A DNA stretch of 64,000 bases from Gnetum montanum (GCA_015680685.1 MNCI01000828.1:217240-281239); one strand, 5' to 3'; positions 34,501-46,484 are shown, counted from the stretch's first letter. Made by a program: numbers and translations. The notes: generated by a model not told the origin, from the sequence alone.

Positions 34501-36061
34501 GAATTTTGATAGTCACTCGACCAAGGAATGCTGAAAGGCCAGAGAGTACTTAGGTGACGAATTGCATGTTATGTGATTTATAAAAGCACCATTTTAGATT
34601 AGAAAAAATCACGTTTATTCTGCTTTAATCTTCCATGACCGGATGTCTTTGTGTTTAACGTCGTTTCAACTTTTATTTTCATGAACTGTTTCAGATAATT
34701 TAAATTATCCATACTATGGTAATGGTTATTACCCCACCGTCCATTTTGCTTTTCTTATCAAATTTAAGACCTCTTACGAACTGATGTTTTCTTAGAAAAT
34801 CATAAAACAATTATATTTATTTTCATGAATTTTTTCTGATAAACTATTTATCCGTAGATGAGGGTTTTGTTCATTTATGGATTCTCCCGGACCAACGTTG
34901 ATGGGATCATTAAACCCTCCAGCAATAATCCTTTCTTAAAAAATTATCATCGTACCGATGGATAAGCCTGAGGTGAATAATCCAACCTAACCGATTTCAC
35001 TGAAACAAAGTGATGATTATGAGGTGAATAATCCAACCTAACCGATTTCACTGAAACAAAGTGATGATTATGAGGTGAATAATCCAACCTAACCGATTTC
35101 ACTGAAACAAAGTGATTATTATGACATAATTATGATATTCTAATGAAAATGTCTCTGCGAAAAGTTTCTAATGATGATGTTTACATTAATGTTTATCAGA
35201 CAGGATGGATGGCTGTCTAGACTATTTGAATTATGTTGGGTTCTTTCTTAATTCTTTTACTTGTCAACCAGTTAATTTCCTCAGCTTTTTAATAGGTAGT
35301 TCAAAGATTACATTTGTACGCACAAAAGTTGACAATATAGAATTGTGTTGATTATAGGTTTAAGTTTTAGTTTCATACTTTTAGATTAAATGCTGTATTC
35401 TCTTTTCTTAAGAAGTCCTAATTAGTGAAGTACAAGTTATATTTAAAAACATGGGCATTTTTCATTTTCAAATCTTAAATATCATTATTTATATTTTTGA
35501 AATGGAATATATGAAATTTTAGTTATATAAGTTAGAAAAATTTAAGCAATAGTGAAAAACCTAATAGCAGCTTCTTCAAATATTAGTTTGCTTAAGATAG
35601 TTCATATGGCATCTAATAAGAATAATTTTAATGCAAATATCAAAAATAAATTACGAGCACAAAATTTTAGCTTAAGAGGTAGGGCAATGGTGGACTAAAG
35701 TATATATTGCCAATGAAAGTTGGATAAATTAAAAACCTCATTGTATTGTATCCTTATCATCTAATTGTATTGAAATGAAGAACAATAATTCTTATCTAAT
35801 AGATCTATAGAATCTAACTTTTTGTTTCATTAATAATTCAAATGACCTAGCAATTTAAGTAAGTTAGATTATGGCATTTCGATGTAAAGATAAATATAAT
35901 GTATAAAGAAAATAATAATACCAAGAGCCCTTAGGATTGATTGTTTGTTATTTTTTAAAAATTAGAAGATAAAAAATTTAATTTGTTTAGGTATATTAAG
36001 GTCAATGTGAATAAAATCATTAGGCTTAATAATAAGTTTTAATATAAGTGTAAGTAATGCA
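34500..36061. other. Intergenic stretch downstream of KNOX, no gene recognised
   Basis: AT-rich sequence. Apart from the 3 x 51-bp repeat at 34971-35123 nothing is recognised. Confidence 0.5.
34971..35123. repeat. Tandem repeat, 3 x 51 bp
   Basis: Units begin AGGTGAATAATCCAACCTAA at 34971, 35022 and 35073 and are almost identical; the last ends GTGATTATTATG in place of GTGATGATTATG. Confidence 0.93.
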
Positions 36062-36800
36062 AGAATCATCATCATCATTCTCATATTGTTTCAACAAAAT
36101 GGGGTTGGCTACATGAGTTCTCTTTTATCGTTCACCTCTATTAAGAGCATTGATCAAGGTAGTAGAACTATTCATACTGAGAGTCTTTTGGCCTTTAATT
36201 GTTAGTTCAATTTTATCATTGTTAATACTTTTACTAAGATTGCATTCCATGTATTCTATCTTAGATCTACATACTAAATTTAAAGCGTCTTGATTCTAGA
36301 GCATGTAATCACTTTTTCATTTTAGAAGCAATATTTTCTAGACGTGTTCACCAACATAATACCAATTCCAATAGCTTCTAGCATGGGATTTCATCCTAAA
36401 TTTCCTTAGTTAATTCATTCGTAATAATAGTAAATAAGTAAAGGCTAAGTATAAACCCTTTGATGCAAACCTATTTTGATTGAAATATCCCTATTTTTCT
36501 TTCATAAGATGCATTAAATAATATCATATGCTTTTTCTGAGTCAATGAAAATTATATGTATATTTTCATTAGGTATTCTGAATTTCTCCTTTCATTGTTA
36601 TATTAAAAAGATAGCCTCTATAGTAGTTCTTCCTAGTATAATTCCAAATTTGTTTTCTAATATTATTGATCCAAGTTTGAGACACTACTCTATGACTCTT
36701 TTGCAAAGTTTCATAGTATGACACATAAGCTTGATGTGATATCCTAGTCCCAGATACCATGACAAACATCAAATATACATTATATTCAATATTGTGAGTA
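36062..36800 (-). mobile_element. RTE-clade LINE relic
   Basis: On the minus strand an RT is readable through frameshifts: YTMKLCKRVIE, LENKFGIILGRTTIEAIFLI (family: xENQFGFMPGRSTMEAIFLL) and IIFIDSEKAYD (36700-36510). The C-terminal hallmark SKIEYMECNLS follows (about 36255). The 3' end reads GTAGCCAACCCCATTTTGTT and then a (GATGAT)n tail (36062-36110), typical of plant RTE elements. A central piece of the RT is missing. Confidence 0.8.
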
Positions 36801-38452
36801 GTAAACACGATAGAAAAAAATACAAAAGAGAGTGAAAAGAAATTTTATTAATAAGAAAATTGGAATTGAATAAGTGTATATGGGTTTTACTTTGAGGGTT
36901 TCTAGGGTTATCTTTTTTCAATGTCTATCCCTTCGAGGTAATCCAACATTGCCATTATAATTAGGTCAAGACTCAACTCCCTTCCTTGTTCACTTCATTT
37001 AGCTCATCACTTACCATTGTTGGCTTTGTAACTCCAAGCTAGCATGATGTCAAAATTATTAGTATAAATACCTTAAGTCAAACCCCTAAAGTTTTCCATC
37101 AAGAAACATGTCCATAATTCTAATATGCCCTTTCATTAATGGTTTTTCTTACAATGATACAACTCTTGTTTACAAAATTGTACCATTTAAAGATAAGGAT
37201 GTGACAAAATATCCCTCTTAGCATTTGCTCATCTTTGAACAAATCCACCTTAAGGCCTTTGTCTAAGCTCCAATGCTTTAATATCTCATTTTATGGTGTT
37301 CAAGAGTTAAGGTTCTCTTGCTTATTTTGCAAATGAAAAGATAAATTAGATAGGAATTTGAGGCACGATAAATTAATCATCATATCAATAACTTACATTA
37401 GTTCCCCTTGCAATAACAAGATATGAATTAAAGATCTATCAAATACTAATCACAAATCCCAACTACAGTTACGCTATGCACATATAGGGATCATTGGTTA
37501 CCCAAGTGAAGGTAGGACAAATCCTAATTCCTAACTTGTATTACTTGAAAATATTAGTTTAACTAATTTTCATAAATAAATTAAACAAAGAAAAGAAAAT
37601 AGGAAAAATGGAAGAAGGGATAGGAAACTCTTTATCCCTTCATCTTCATATGTGAATCAAGGGATGTAGTTGTTGTTCAATCATGATGGGAATGTGATTA
37701 GAAGGACATACTATGGATGGTAAACCTTGATCTTTCTCTTCAACTTATTTCTTAAAAACTAACTCCGATAACTTCATAATTTGAAAGAGTTAAGAATATT
37801 ACCAAATATAATCTAGGGTCTCGACAAAGAAGGATGTTGATTCATTAGTAGTAGTTGTAGCAACATAGTTGGTAAATTGAAGTCTTTTATCAACATAACT
37901 CTTAAGCATCATTTGCTTCTAAATTTAGGAATGAGAGTTGCCCATTGATAAATGAAAATAGGTAGAATATGTATTGGCCAATGGGATTACATGATAAATT
38001 GATTGATACATGTTATTTATATCTAGCTACTCATCTAAATGATTTTCCACTTGCCCATGCTTTAAGAACTAGTGTATGTTACTTCTTGATTTAGCATTAA
38101 ATTCTTCATAGAGGTTAAGTGGTACTAGATTAGCATTGGCATAGGATATGAATAGCTTATTCTTTAAGCTATCCTTAATTTGGTTGATCAAATACAATGC
38201 TTAACAAAGTTTAACATTTGAAAACATTCGGTTTATGATAAGTTGATAAACATATTAATGGTTCCAATCTTTTAACTTGTTTTTGAATCTTCTCGTCTAA
38301 TTCTCTATCATGGATATCATACACCTTGTTGGAAGAGGGCTATGAATTTTGATGATGAAAGAATATTTGTAGAATAGTCTTAATGCTTGTTGGGTTTCGT
38401 ATGATATTTTATTCTTCTATTAGATTGACAACTAATGTTTTACTGACAATGA
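36801..38452. other. Intergenic stretch, no gene recognised
   Basis: AT-rich, with only short open frames and no domain text recognised. It may be old retroelement sequence. Confidence 0.45.
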
Positions 38453-38545
38453 AATGTTAACCTAGTGGTGAGACTCTTAATTTGAAAGCTCTATGTCATG
38501 GGTTTGATTCTCATGGCTAATCTTGAGTTATAAAGTTCTAATTAG
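38453..38545 (+). mobile_element. tRNA-like SINE copy (plus)
   Basis: ATGTTAACCTAGTGGTGAGA, CTCTTAATTTGAAAGCTCTA, TGTCATGGGTTTGATTCTCA and CTTGAGTTATAAAGTTCTAA form the best-preserved copy of this group in the window. Confidence 0.55.
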
Positions 38546-39202
38546 ACTATATTGTTGATCGAATTAGAGATTTAGAATGAAAAAATGCATGATGGTTGAA
38601 GTTGCTATTAACAAGAGCTTATTCTCACAAACAGAAGTCCTTAGGTCAACCAAACAATCCTAAGGTTGATCAAATAATTTGATAGGTTGACCAACCCTAC
38701 TTAAGGTTGATCTTCCTGAGAGCTAGGAAATTTTAGACAAGAGAAAAATACAGCTATGTTAGGTTGATTGACCTTATCTAAGGTCAATCTACCTAGGAGT
38801 TGGTGAAGTTCAAAAGGAAGAAAATGCATCACTCTTACAGTTGATCAACTTGTTCATAGGTTGATCCATCCTAATTGATGGAAAGTTTAAAGCATAGAAA
38901 AAGCAGCACTATTAAGGTCATCTGAATTGAGATAGATAGCCAATGATAGGTGCCTAGTTCTAGACACATGAGATTAAGTAGGATGACTGTGCCAAGAATT
39001 CAAGTTGTACCAAATTAAGCTTAAAATCAGTTGATCCAAAGATAGGTCGAACAACCTCAGATAAGGTCAATCTATTAGGGTAAAAATGATAAAAAAAAAT
39101 AAAAGTACCAAAAGCCAAAAATGCCCTCAAACATTGTAAGATAAACAAAGCATTAAAGAACGAAGATTTTCATTTGTCTCTCATGATAGAATTCTCACAT
39201 GA

Positions 39203-40212
39203 TGAGTGGCGAGGTACCCCTACACTCAACCATACGAAACGAGCGTAGCACGCACGATCCGGTCGAACTCCGCAGACTAAATGCCTAAACGCCCCATGGA
39301 ACACTTGGGGTTAATCATTCGTTGTCTTCCCAGACTTACTTGTTGTTGTCATGGTGTATCGTTAAGTAAGTCCGAGGTATATGATTTTTTTGGTCTTTTC
39401 TGGTTTTATGTCTTCTACGCTAAGAGCAAAGGGTTGAGAAACTAACTAACTCTAACTAATGTTTTAAGTCTAAATTAACTAGCATTAGCATCCGTTTCCA
39501 CTTACCGTACACACCTTGAACTATGCAACTGTGGCTACCAAACGTTGATCGTTACTAGGATCACCACACGTAACGCACGTGCTCGAAGTGGTCGTACTGA
39601 GGCACCTAACTAGCCTAAGCGTGATGAGCAATCGATTCCTTGACTAGCCATACACATCTGTAGATGCTCGTAATCAAGTCGTACTCATCCCGCGTTCTAG
39701 GAGATAAGGGTGAGAGAATCTAATCGCAATGAGTAGCCGATTCCTTGGTTAGCCGTACACATTCGTCAATGCTCGTAACCAAGTCGTACTCATGCTGCGC
39801 TAATGCATGTAATAAATGATAGGTAAGAAATAACATGTAATAAACCTATTCCACGCACTGCAAGGTTTATCCACAAAGCTCGTCATTATTGCTGTACACA
39901 ACTTGCGTTCAGGTACAAAGCTGCTTGAATAAAGATCCGTTCACTTGGGGACTTCTACTGCGGGCACATGGAAAATATTCTATCTGTGGAGTGACTAAAC
40001 TGCTAGAGCTTCGCTACTTCTAGCCTAGGATGATAAATGAGGGGAGTGCCGCCTCTTATTTATAGATTTGGTGGTGGACCGCGATATCGTGTACGTGATA
40101 TCGCAGGGGATGACGCGATATCATGACGGCCACGATATTGCGTACATGATATCGCGGTGCATGCGATATCACGTACATGATAACGCGGTGCATGCGATAT
40201 CGCGTCTCATCA
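39203..40212 (-). repeat. Left (3') LTR of the gypsy element, about 1010 bp
   Basis: On the minus strand it runs TGATGAGACGCGATATCGC to CCTCGCCACTCA. It contains a palindromic GATATC array (40083-40206), a TATA box TATAAATA (complement at 40057-40064), and an internal imperfect duplication (about 39620-39690 and 39730-39800, sharing CGATTCCTTG, TAGCC[AG]TACACAT and AAGTCGTACTCAT). Confidence 0.88.
40083..40206. promoter_or_regulatory. Palindromic GATATC array in LTR U3, just upstream of the TATA box
   Basis: Eight GATATC or near-GATATC units (six exact) occur in 124 bases, many as GCGATATCGC or joined through GTAC as ATATCGCGTACGTGATAT-like inverted repeats. In the element's orientation the array ends about 20 bases upstream of TATAAATA. 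The other LTR has the same array at 46360-46476. Confidence 0.7.
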
Positions 40213-40553
40213 TACCCCCATGACTGAATGAAAACTTGTCCTCGAGTTCCTTACAATGATATCAGGTAGGTATGGAATTATTGAGGGGAATGGAACTAAT
40301 GGGATGACATGTGAATAGATCATTATTACAAGACTTGACAAAATTGGTGTTCATGACAACAAGGGTGAACACCTTATTACAATGACATCAGGCCTTTGTT
40401 GGTAGCTGAAAAAGAGAGAGAGAGAAAGAAGTGTTGCTGCTGCCAACGCTAAGATTGCACCTTTGTTGTCCATCCATAAGCGCGCCATCGATCTTGCTCC
40501 TTGCATAGTTGCTTCAACACTGCTCCATTCCAAGTGTTGCTCTAGATCCAATC

Positions 40554-40862
40554 NNNNNNNNNNNNNNNNNNNNNNNNNNNNNNNNNNNNNNNNNNNNNNN
40601 NNNNNNNNNNNNNNNNNNNNNNNNNNNNNNNNNNNNNNNNNNNNNNNNNNNNNNNNNNNNNNNNNNNNNNNNNNNNNNNNNNNNNNNNNNNNNNNNNNNN
40701 NNNNNNNNNNNNNNNNNNNNNNNNNNNNNNNNNNNNNNNNNNNNNNNNNNNNNNNNNNNNNNNNNNNNNNNNNNNNNNNNNNNNNNNNNNNNNNNNNNNN
40801 NNNNNNNNNNNNNNNNNNNNNNNNNNNNNNNNNNNNNNNNNNNNNNNNNNNNNNNNNNNNNN
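40554..40862. other. Assembly gap of 309 N
   Basis: The gap lies in the gypsy internal region next to the 3' LTR. TACCCCCATGACT occurs on both sides (40213 and 40868), so a repeat may have caused the break. Open frames drawn across it have no meaning. Confidence 0.98.
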
Positions 40863-42253
40863 ATTGTACCCCCATGACTAATCGCGAACCTCCGGTAGCA
40901 TTAGAATGGAGAAAGAAAAGGAGTAAGAAAGATAGATAAAAAGGGACAACTATGGCAGCGATGAAGTGGATGTAAAGATGGAAATGAACAAAAACAAAAT
41001 TAATTGCAAAATGTTAAGGAAAAGAAGTTAACGGGTGCTCCAAATAGGAATGTCAGTGGGTCCTCCCCAAAGCAGGCTCATGCCCTTAATGCCCTGACAA
41101 TCCCACATTCAAAGAGTCCGTGGGCTCTGGGAATGTCCTTTGGAACAAGAGTTAAAGTCTTAACCGTAAGAATTTACCAAAAAGAAAACAAAGCATCAAC
41201 CAAAGTATATACAATGATACAACCGGCAATGAGGTGAACAATGGAGAGAAGGATGGGAAGAAGAGAAGTGGAATGGAATCCCAAGAACAAGGTGGTGTAC
41301 AGCCCCTTGTGTGTTTCATGATTAATGTGACTTGGCGAATCTCATTCCAACTCTGGCCTCAAACCAACCACTTCCAGTGACTTCGCATCAATGCATTTGG
41401 TCAAACCATCCACTTGGATAACAAGGATGCATCCTCGAAGAGCCACCACCATTCCGACGAAACAAAGGAGAGAATGGGAAGCGAGAAGGACCTTAGTTAG
41501 AGGGAACACTTTGGTTCCATAACCAGTGCTGGCAGCCCAAATTTTATTCCGTCTAAGGGGTGTGCTTTGAATCCTCACTTTTGCTTTCTCTTTTCTTTTT
41601 TTTTTTTTTTTTTGTGTTTTGTGTTTTTATGCGTGAGAACCACACCATGCAAAGACTTCTTATTTTTATTATCTTAGCTTCTGATAATTGGGTAACATCG
41701 GAATGGCAGAAAACTCAAGAAGAAACATTCAAGCACCCAAGAGAATGACCAACACAAAAGCATCAAGTTCCTTTGAAGTCACACCCTTTTCAATCCATGA
41801 GTCCTTCCTTAGTTTGAGAAATCCCCAGTCATCGATTCGTTAATGTTCTTATTAGAAAGGGACTATACATTTCCAAGCTAAGAGAAACCATAGAAATTTG
41901 TGGATGGATAGATGAAGTGGTCTCATTGCCTGCCATATCAAAAGAAACATACCTTTGTATCAACATTGTGACTTAAAGGTAAAAACCAAACATTAGCAAT
42001 CAATATGAAAATAGTTCATACCATCATGAAGAATGCTTATTATGGGACAAAATTACAGGGTGGATCACACACACACACACAAATTGACAAAGTATAACGA
42101 TGATGTAAAACAAAAATGAGAAAAGTCAAAGAAATTTGTAAAACAAAAAGTAGAAAAGTTAACGAAATTTGTAAAACAAAAATGTGTAAAATTTAAACGT
42201 TGTAAAACAAAAACATGTAAAAAAAACTTAAAAGAACTGAGGGCCCCATATGA
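40863..42253 (-). other. Gypsy 3' internal region without polymerase
   Basis: This stretch parallels 54100-54990 of the second gypsy element. Both contain GGACCTTAGTTAGAGGGA or close variants, GTGTGCTTTGAAT, a long T run, and GGCCATCTCCC. It holds no domain I recognise. The 78-residue frame at 41578-41342 lies here but is not conserved as protein in the other copy. Confidence 0.6.
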
Positions 42254-43141
42254 TTAGCATAGCTGGCCATCTCCCCCATGATTGAGTGGAAAGGGAGAGA
42301 TCCAAAATAATGAGCGCTTGTTTGAATTTCTAAGAAGTGTCCAACTTCTCCCAATGGATGATCTTAGATTAAGGGATGGAAGTTGGTGACTCTCATATTT
42401 CAATGTATCTATACCTTCGTTGTTTGCATGGGTTTCCTCAGTTCGTTCCATGCATATTTTTCTGCTTGTTCGAGCTGTCAACCACGGGGTGTCTACTACT
42501 TCTTGTGTGGTGGCTACATACAGGCATCTTTGTTTGAATGTTTCCTGGGCACACCTATTACATGGAGGCATTTCCTCCATGTCATCACCTGATGAATCAC
42601 TGTATGTGATGCATGGAACTTTCCTCTTCTCGATCTTTCCACATATGTTTATCTTAGAGATTTCCAAGGAAAGATCATGGATCCTAAGGCATGCGTCTAC
42701 TGTGCTTAGCCATGCCCTTCCCATTATAATTGGGAAGTCCCCTTCGTTGTTGTTCATTTCAATCACCAGAAAATCAGCTGGGTATGACCAACCACACACA
42801 GTGGTGATGATGTCCTCCACCAATCCCAAGGGAATGGTGATGGACTCGTCTACCAGCTCTAGTTGAATGTTGCTCTTCTTGAGTTGGGGCAGGTTCCAGG
42901 TGTGATATATCTCTCGTGAAATTAAGTTAACTCCAGAACCTGAGTTAAGAAGAGCCCTATGTGGTTTATTTTTGGTGATCTCCAAATAGATTAAGGGACT
43001 CCCAAGGTCAGTTAGTTTCGTGGGAAGGTGGCCTACCTTGATCCAGTCGATTACGATATGCGTTAACATAACCGTATGCGTTACGCTCTGTTGGACTGAA
43101 GGGTTCTCCGAAGTGTTAGATGGTGATGGAGGAGTGTACAT
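42254..43141 (-). pseudogene. Gypsy aspartic protease remnant with altered active site
   Basis: A 295-residue frame includes RALLNSGSGVNLISREIY, where the family has ALLD[ST]GAxVNLI, so the catalytic Asp is Asn. It continues with LVDESITIPLGLVEDIITTV, YPADFLVIEM and FPIIMGRAWLSTVDACL (family: VPVILGRPFLxTxxA). After about residue 180 the frame runs on into an acidic tail and non-coding sequence. The equivalent in the older element (58560-58222) keeps Asp but has LLDLGFGMNLI. Confidence 0.85.
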
Positions 43142-43744
43142 GGTCTCAACCGCTTGTTGTTGTGAGAATTTGTCTGGGCTTTTGGTTCTGAAGTAAGGTC
43201 TTCTCTTTTTACAGTTGTCAGAACTAGCAGCGGGTTGGATATTTATAGCTCTCGCAGCGTGACGTTGCTGCGGTTGAGGAGGAAGTTCCCCTTACATTGC
43301 TGGAGCAAGAGGTGTTATGGGAACTACTTGTGGTGGAAGAGGTGCGGATGGGTTAGGAGGATGGAACGAGTATGAGATGTCTCCCAGAGGAGAAGAAGTC
43401 CTTCTGAAGTACTCCCAAACTTGGTAGTGACGGTTGGGGGTTGAATGACTCATAGAGTCACTTGGAGAAATTTGCTACTGCACATAATAACCATAAGAAT
43501 CGGGCTACCGGTAAGGGTAGTGTTGTGTTGGCAGTGGAATCCCCCATGATTGTGGGTATTGCCATTACTGATGCTGTCCGATGGGTTGTGGTGGAGTTCC
43601 ACTTGGATAATACGTTAAGGGTTGGTGAAACTGCCTTGGGTTACCTTGTGGATAAGGTAACCTTTGGGGTGTTTGCCATTGGTTAAGTCTTGGATTAAGC
43701 GCATACACCCCAGACTCCTGTAGATGTGAGATGATGGGGCAACA

Positions 43745-45549
43745 TCACTTAGGATGGTCGTAATGGAAAATCTCACATCCACCGTCATTGTCTGTGTCAG
43801 AATCCTCAGCCACATTGGAGTTAGTGATTTTTCCCTTACCCTTGTTATGTGCAGGGCCTAAATCTCTGCACTTTTTCTTACCTTTGTCACTACTTTGTTC
43901 TACCTTAGACTCTTCTACAATTTTCAAGACTATTTCAATTCTTAAGTCTAAGGAATCCCACATTTGGTCTACTTTGGCTGATACATTGGTTGTCAACTTT
44001 TTGATCGGCAAAGTTTTCCAATTCACCAACTCTTCGATTGGTGACTCATCCTCTTCATCACAAAATTTCACTCCCTTCTTTCGAAGGGAGGGATCACAGT
44101 TATACTCTTCCGCACTTTCGCTTTTGCGTAGCTCACCCTCTTCTTTTGCTACTTGCTCCAACAACCTACGTACTTCATGGGCTCTAAGTTGTGAGAGTCT
44201 CCTTGGGCATAAGTTCCAAGGGTTCTTCTAGTTTCATTTCTTAGCCCATCCACGATGTGGCGAAGTTGATCCTGCTAAGCGTACCCATGGCCCGGGCAAC
44301 GATGTAACAATGTGTAGTAGCGGGCCATGGAAGCATCCAAGGGTTCATATGTACCTTGCTTCCAGCCTTGGATCTGCTTACGTAAATTGGACACTCTGGA
44401 GTACGTTTGATACTTCTCGTTGAACAGTTCTAACATCGTACTCCACCTTTTGATGGTTTTCGGTTTTAAGGATCGGTACCATCTCTCTGCTTCTTTGGTG
44501 AGTGTCCTTGGGAACAACTTAAGTTTTTGCCACTCATTTTCTATATTCTGCAAGGCACAGGCATCATGGAATGCCTGTAAATGATTTTGCGGATCAGCAT
44601 TGTATCCCCCTTCAAACCGTGGTATGTTGTTCATGTCTAATTGTTTGATCCGGCTATCCTTTAAATGCCTTGTGGGAATCCTAACTGCCTCCGTAATGTC
44701 AAGCATACTTCAGGTTGCGAGTAGGGGCTCATCATGATCGTCTCTTTCATGATGCCTGTGATGTCTATGTTGCTCTTCCTATGTCCTTGCCCTTGTCCTC
44801 TCTCTCGACTTTCAGGTCGAGGTCTTTCATCTTTTGTTACTTTTATCCTCACCTTTATGTTCATGGTGGCTGTGTGCAGATGTGGAAGGAGAGGATGAAT
44901 GATGTGAAGAAGGGGAAGAAGAAGGGGAACCATCATCATGACGATGTTTCTTGTCTTCTCTTCGGCTGCTATGGCCCCGATCGTTGTGACGATCAAAGTG
45001 CCTGTCCTTAGCATGAGTGGTTGTTCCCTCTATGAACAGTTGGTGTTCATGGGTATCAGAACCAGGGATATGTATCATTGATCATAGGTTCTGATACCCA
45101 ACCTCCTCATCATCGTTAGTGATAAAGGTTTCTTTGTCTCCTATTTCGCTAAGGACGTGCAAGACCTTGCCCTTCAAAAGTGCATGTTGACTCTCCTACC
45201 TTAAGTCTCTCATACGTTGGGCATCTGTGGGATAATAATCCCTCATGTCAAAATCTTCCGCAACGTATTCAAAAAATAGTTCTTGCATGCCAATCTGTAC
45301 CAAGGCATGGAAAAGCATGCGAGAGATTGATCGATCTGGGGGTAACACAATGTTACCTTGCAAATCTCTCCACTGTAGTTGTTTGTCTTGATGGAGAACA
45401 AAAGTAAAATTAGGAATATACTCATCGGGATGAGTATAGGTCATCCTATATTGTTTAGGACCTGGCTGATTTTGGTTATGTTTTTTATCTTGTCGACTGT
45501 CTCGTGTGTGGTCCTTAGGTGGTGAGTTGCTCTTATGAGAAGAAGGCAA
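43745..45549 (-). pseudogene. Gypsy gag remnants
   Basis: Four minus-strand frames follow one another. 45549-45196 is basic, with PPDRSISRMLFHALVQIGMQ. 45078-44827 is Lys/His/Ser-rich. 44706-44275 is the capsid-like part, with RFEGGYNADPQNHLQAFHDA, LFPRTLTKEAERWYRSLKP and YQTYSRVSNLRKQIQGWKQG; this is the retrotransposon gag motif with AxxWYxxL. 44164-43745 is acidic. A Pro/Gln-rich stretch (43740-43440) leads to the protease. Frameshifts between them show decay. The related capsid text is found at 60310-60030 in the second gypsy element. Confidence 0.8.
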
Positions 45550-45668
45550 TTTTATTGGTGTGCTAATTTCACCGTTATATATATTTTTTGATTAACCCGA
45601 AGGTTCGTTAAGGCTCACAACGATGTGAGTGATATCCCTTATGTTCTATTCAGCGCACAAACACCTAG

Positions 45669-45686
45669 TCCCTGGCAACGGTGCCA
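45669..45686 (-). other. Primer-binding site of the gypsy element
   Basis: On the minus strand TGGCACCGTTGCCAGGGA lies four bases inside the 5' LTR. It resembles the TGGCGCCGTTGCCGGGGA-type site of plant Athila/Tat gypsy elements (tRNA-Asp) with two G-to-A changes, both at CpG positions. Confidence 0.75.
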
Positions 45687-45690
45687 CTAA

Positions 45691-46484
45691 TGAGTGGCGA
45701 GGTACCCCTACACTCAACCATACAAAACGAGCGTAGCACGCACGATCCAGTTGAACTCCACAAACTAAATGCCTAAACACCCCATGGAACACTTGGGGTT
45801 AATCATTCGTTGTCTGCCCAGACTTACTTGTTGTCACGGTGTATGGTTAAGTAAGTCCGAGGTATATGATTTTTTTGGTCTTTTCTGGTTTTATGTCTTC
45901 TACGCTAAGAGCAAAGGGTTGAGAAACTAACTAACTCTAACTAATGTTTTAAGTCTAANTACTCATCCCGCGTTCTAGGAGATAAGGGTGAGAGAATCTA
46001 ATCACGATGAGTAGCCGATTCCTTGGTTAGCCGTACACATTCGTCAATGCTCGTAACCAAGTCGTACTCATGCTGCGCTAATGCATGTAATAAAAGACAG
46101 GTAAGAAATAACATGTAATAAACCTATTCCACGCACTGCAAGGTTTATCCACAAAGCTCATCTTTATTGCCGTACACAACTTGTGTTCAAGTACAAAGCT
46201 GCTCGAATAAAGATCCGTTCACTTGGGGACTCCTACTGGGGGCACATGGAAAATATTCTATCTGTGGAGTGACTAAATTGCCAGAGCTTCGCTACTTCTA
46301 GCCTAGGATGAGAAATGAGGGGAGTGTCGCCTCTTGTTTATAGATTTGGGGGCGGACCGAGATATTGCGTACGCGATATCGTAGGGGACAACGCGATATC
46401 GCGTACGTGATATCGCATGGTATATCGCGACGACCGCGATATCGCATACGTGATATCGCGGTGCATGCAATATCGCATCTCATC
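45691..46484 (-). repeat. Right (5') LTR of the gypsy element, about 794 bp
   Basis: It aligns with 39203-40212 apart from a missing segment of about 210 bp at the single N (45959) and scattered changes, several of them CpG to TpG or CpA. It has the GATATC array (46360-46476) and the TATA box as TATAAACA (46335-46342). The missing segment lies in the internally duplicated part of the LTR, so it is either a true deletion or an assembly join. Confidence 0.85.

Larger units (their letters stand above)
39203..46484 (-). mobile_element. Ty3/gypsy-type LTR element with gag and protease but no RT or integrase
   Basis: Two related LTRs flank an internal region whose coding sense is minus. A tRNA-Asp-type PBS adjoins the right LTR and a purine run (GTCATGGGGGTA on the minus strand) adjoins the left LTR. 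Gag-like frames (45549-43745) and protease (43141-42254) are present. The sequence then passes within about 100 bases into the same 3' non-coding stretch that follows integrase in the related element at 49784-60930. Polymerase has been deleted, so the element would be non-autonomous. It sits inside a proposed copia LTR. The five bases flanking each end (CATGA and TCATC) do not match. Confidence 0.85.

Noticed and set aside
40351-40939. Long frames at 40351-40875 and 40463-40939
   Set aside because: Most of their length is the N gap.
42383-42866. Plus-strand frames opposite the gypsy protease
   Set aside because: Shadows of the minus-strand protease frame, whose motifs are clear.
39203-46484. 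Active autonomous retrotransposon
   Set aside because: RT, RNase H and integrase are absent, gag is frameshifted and the protease active site is altered.
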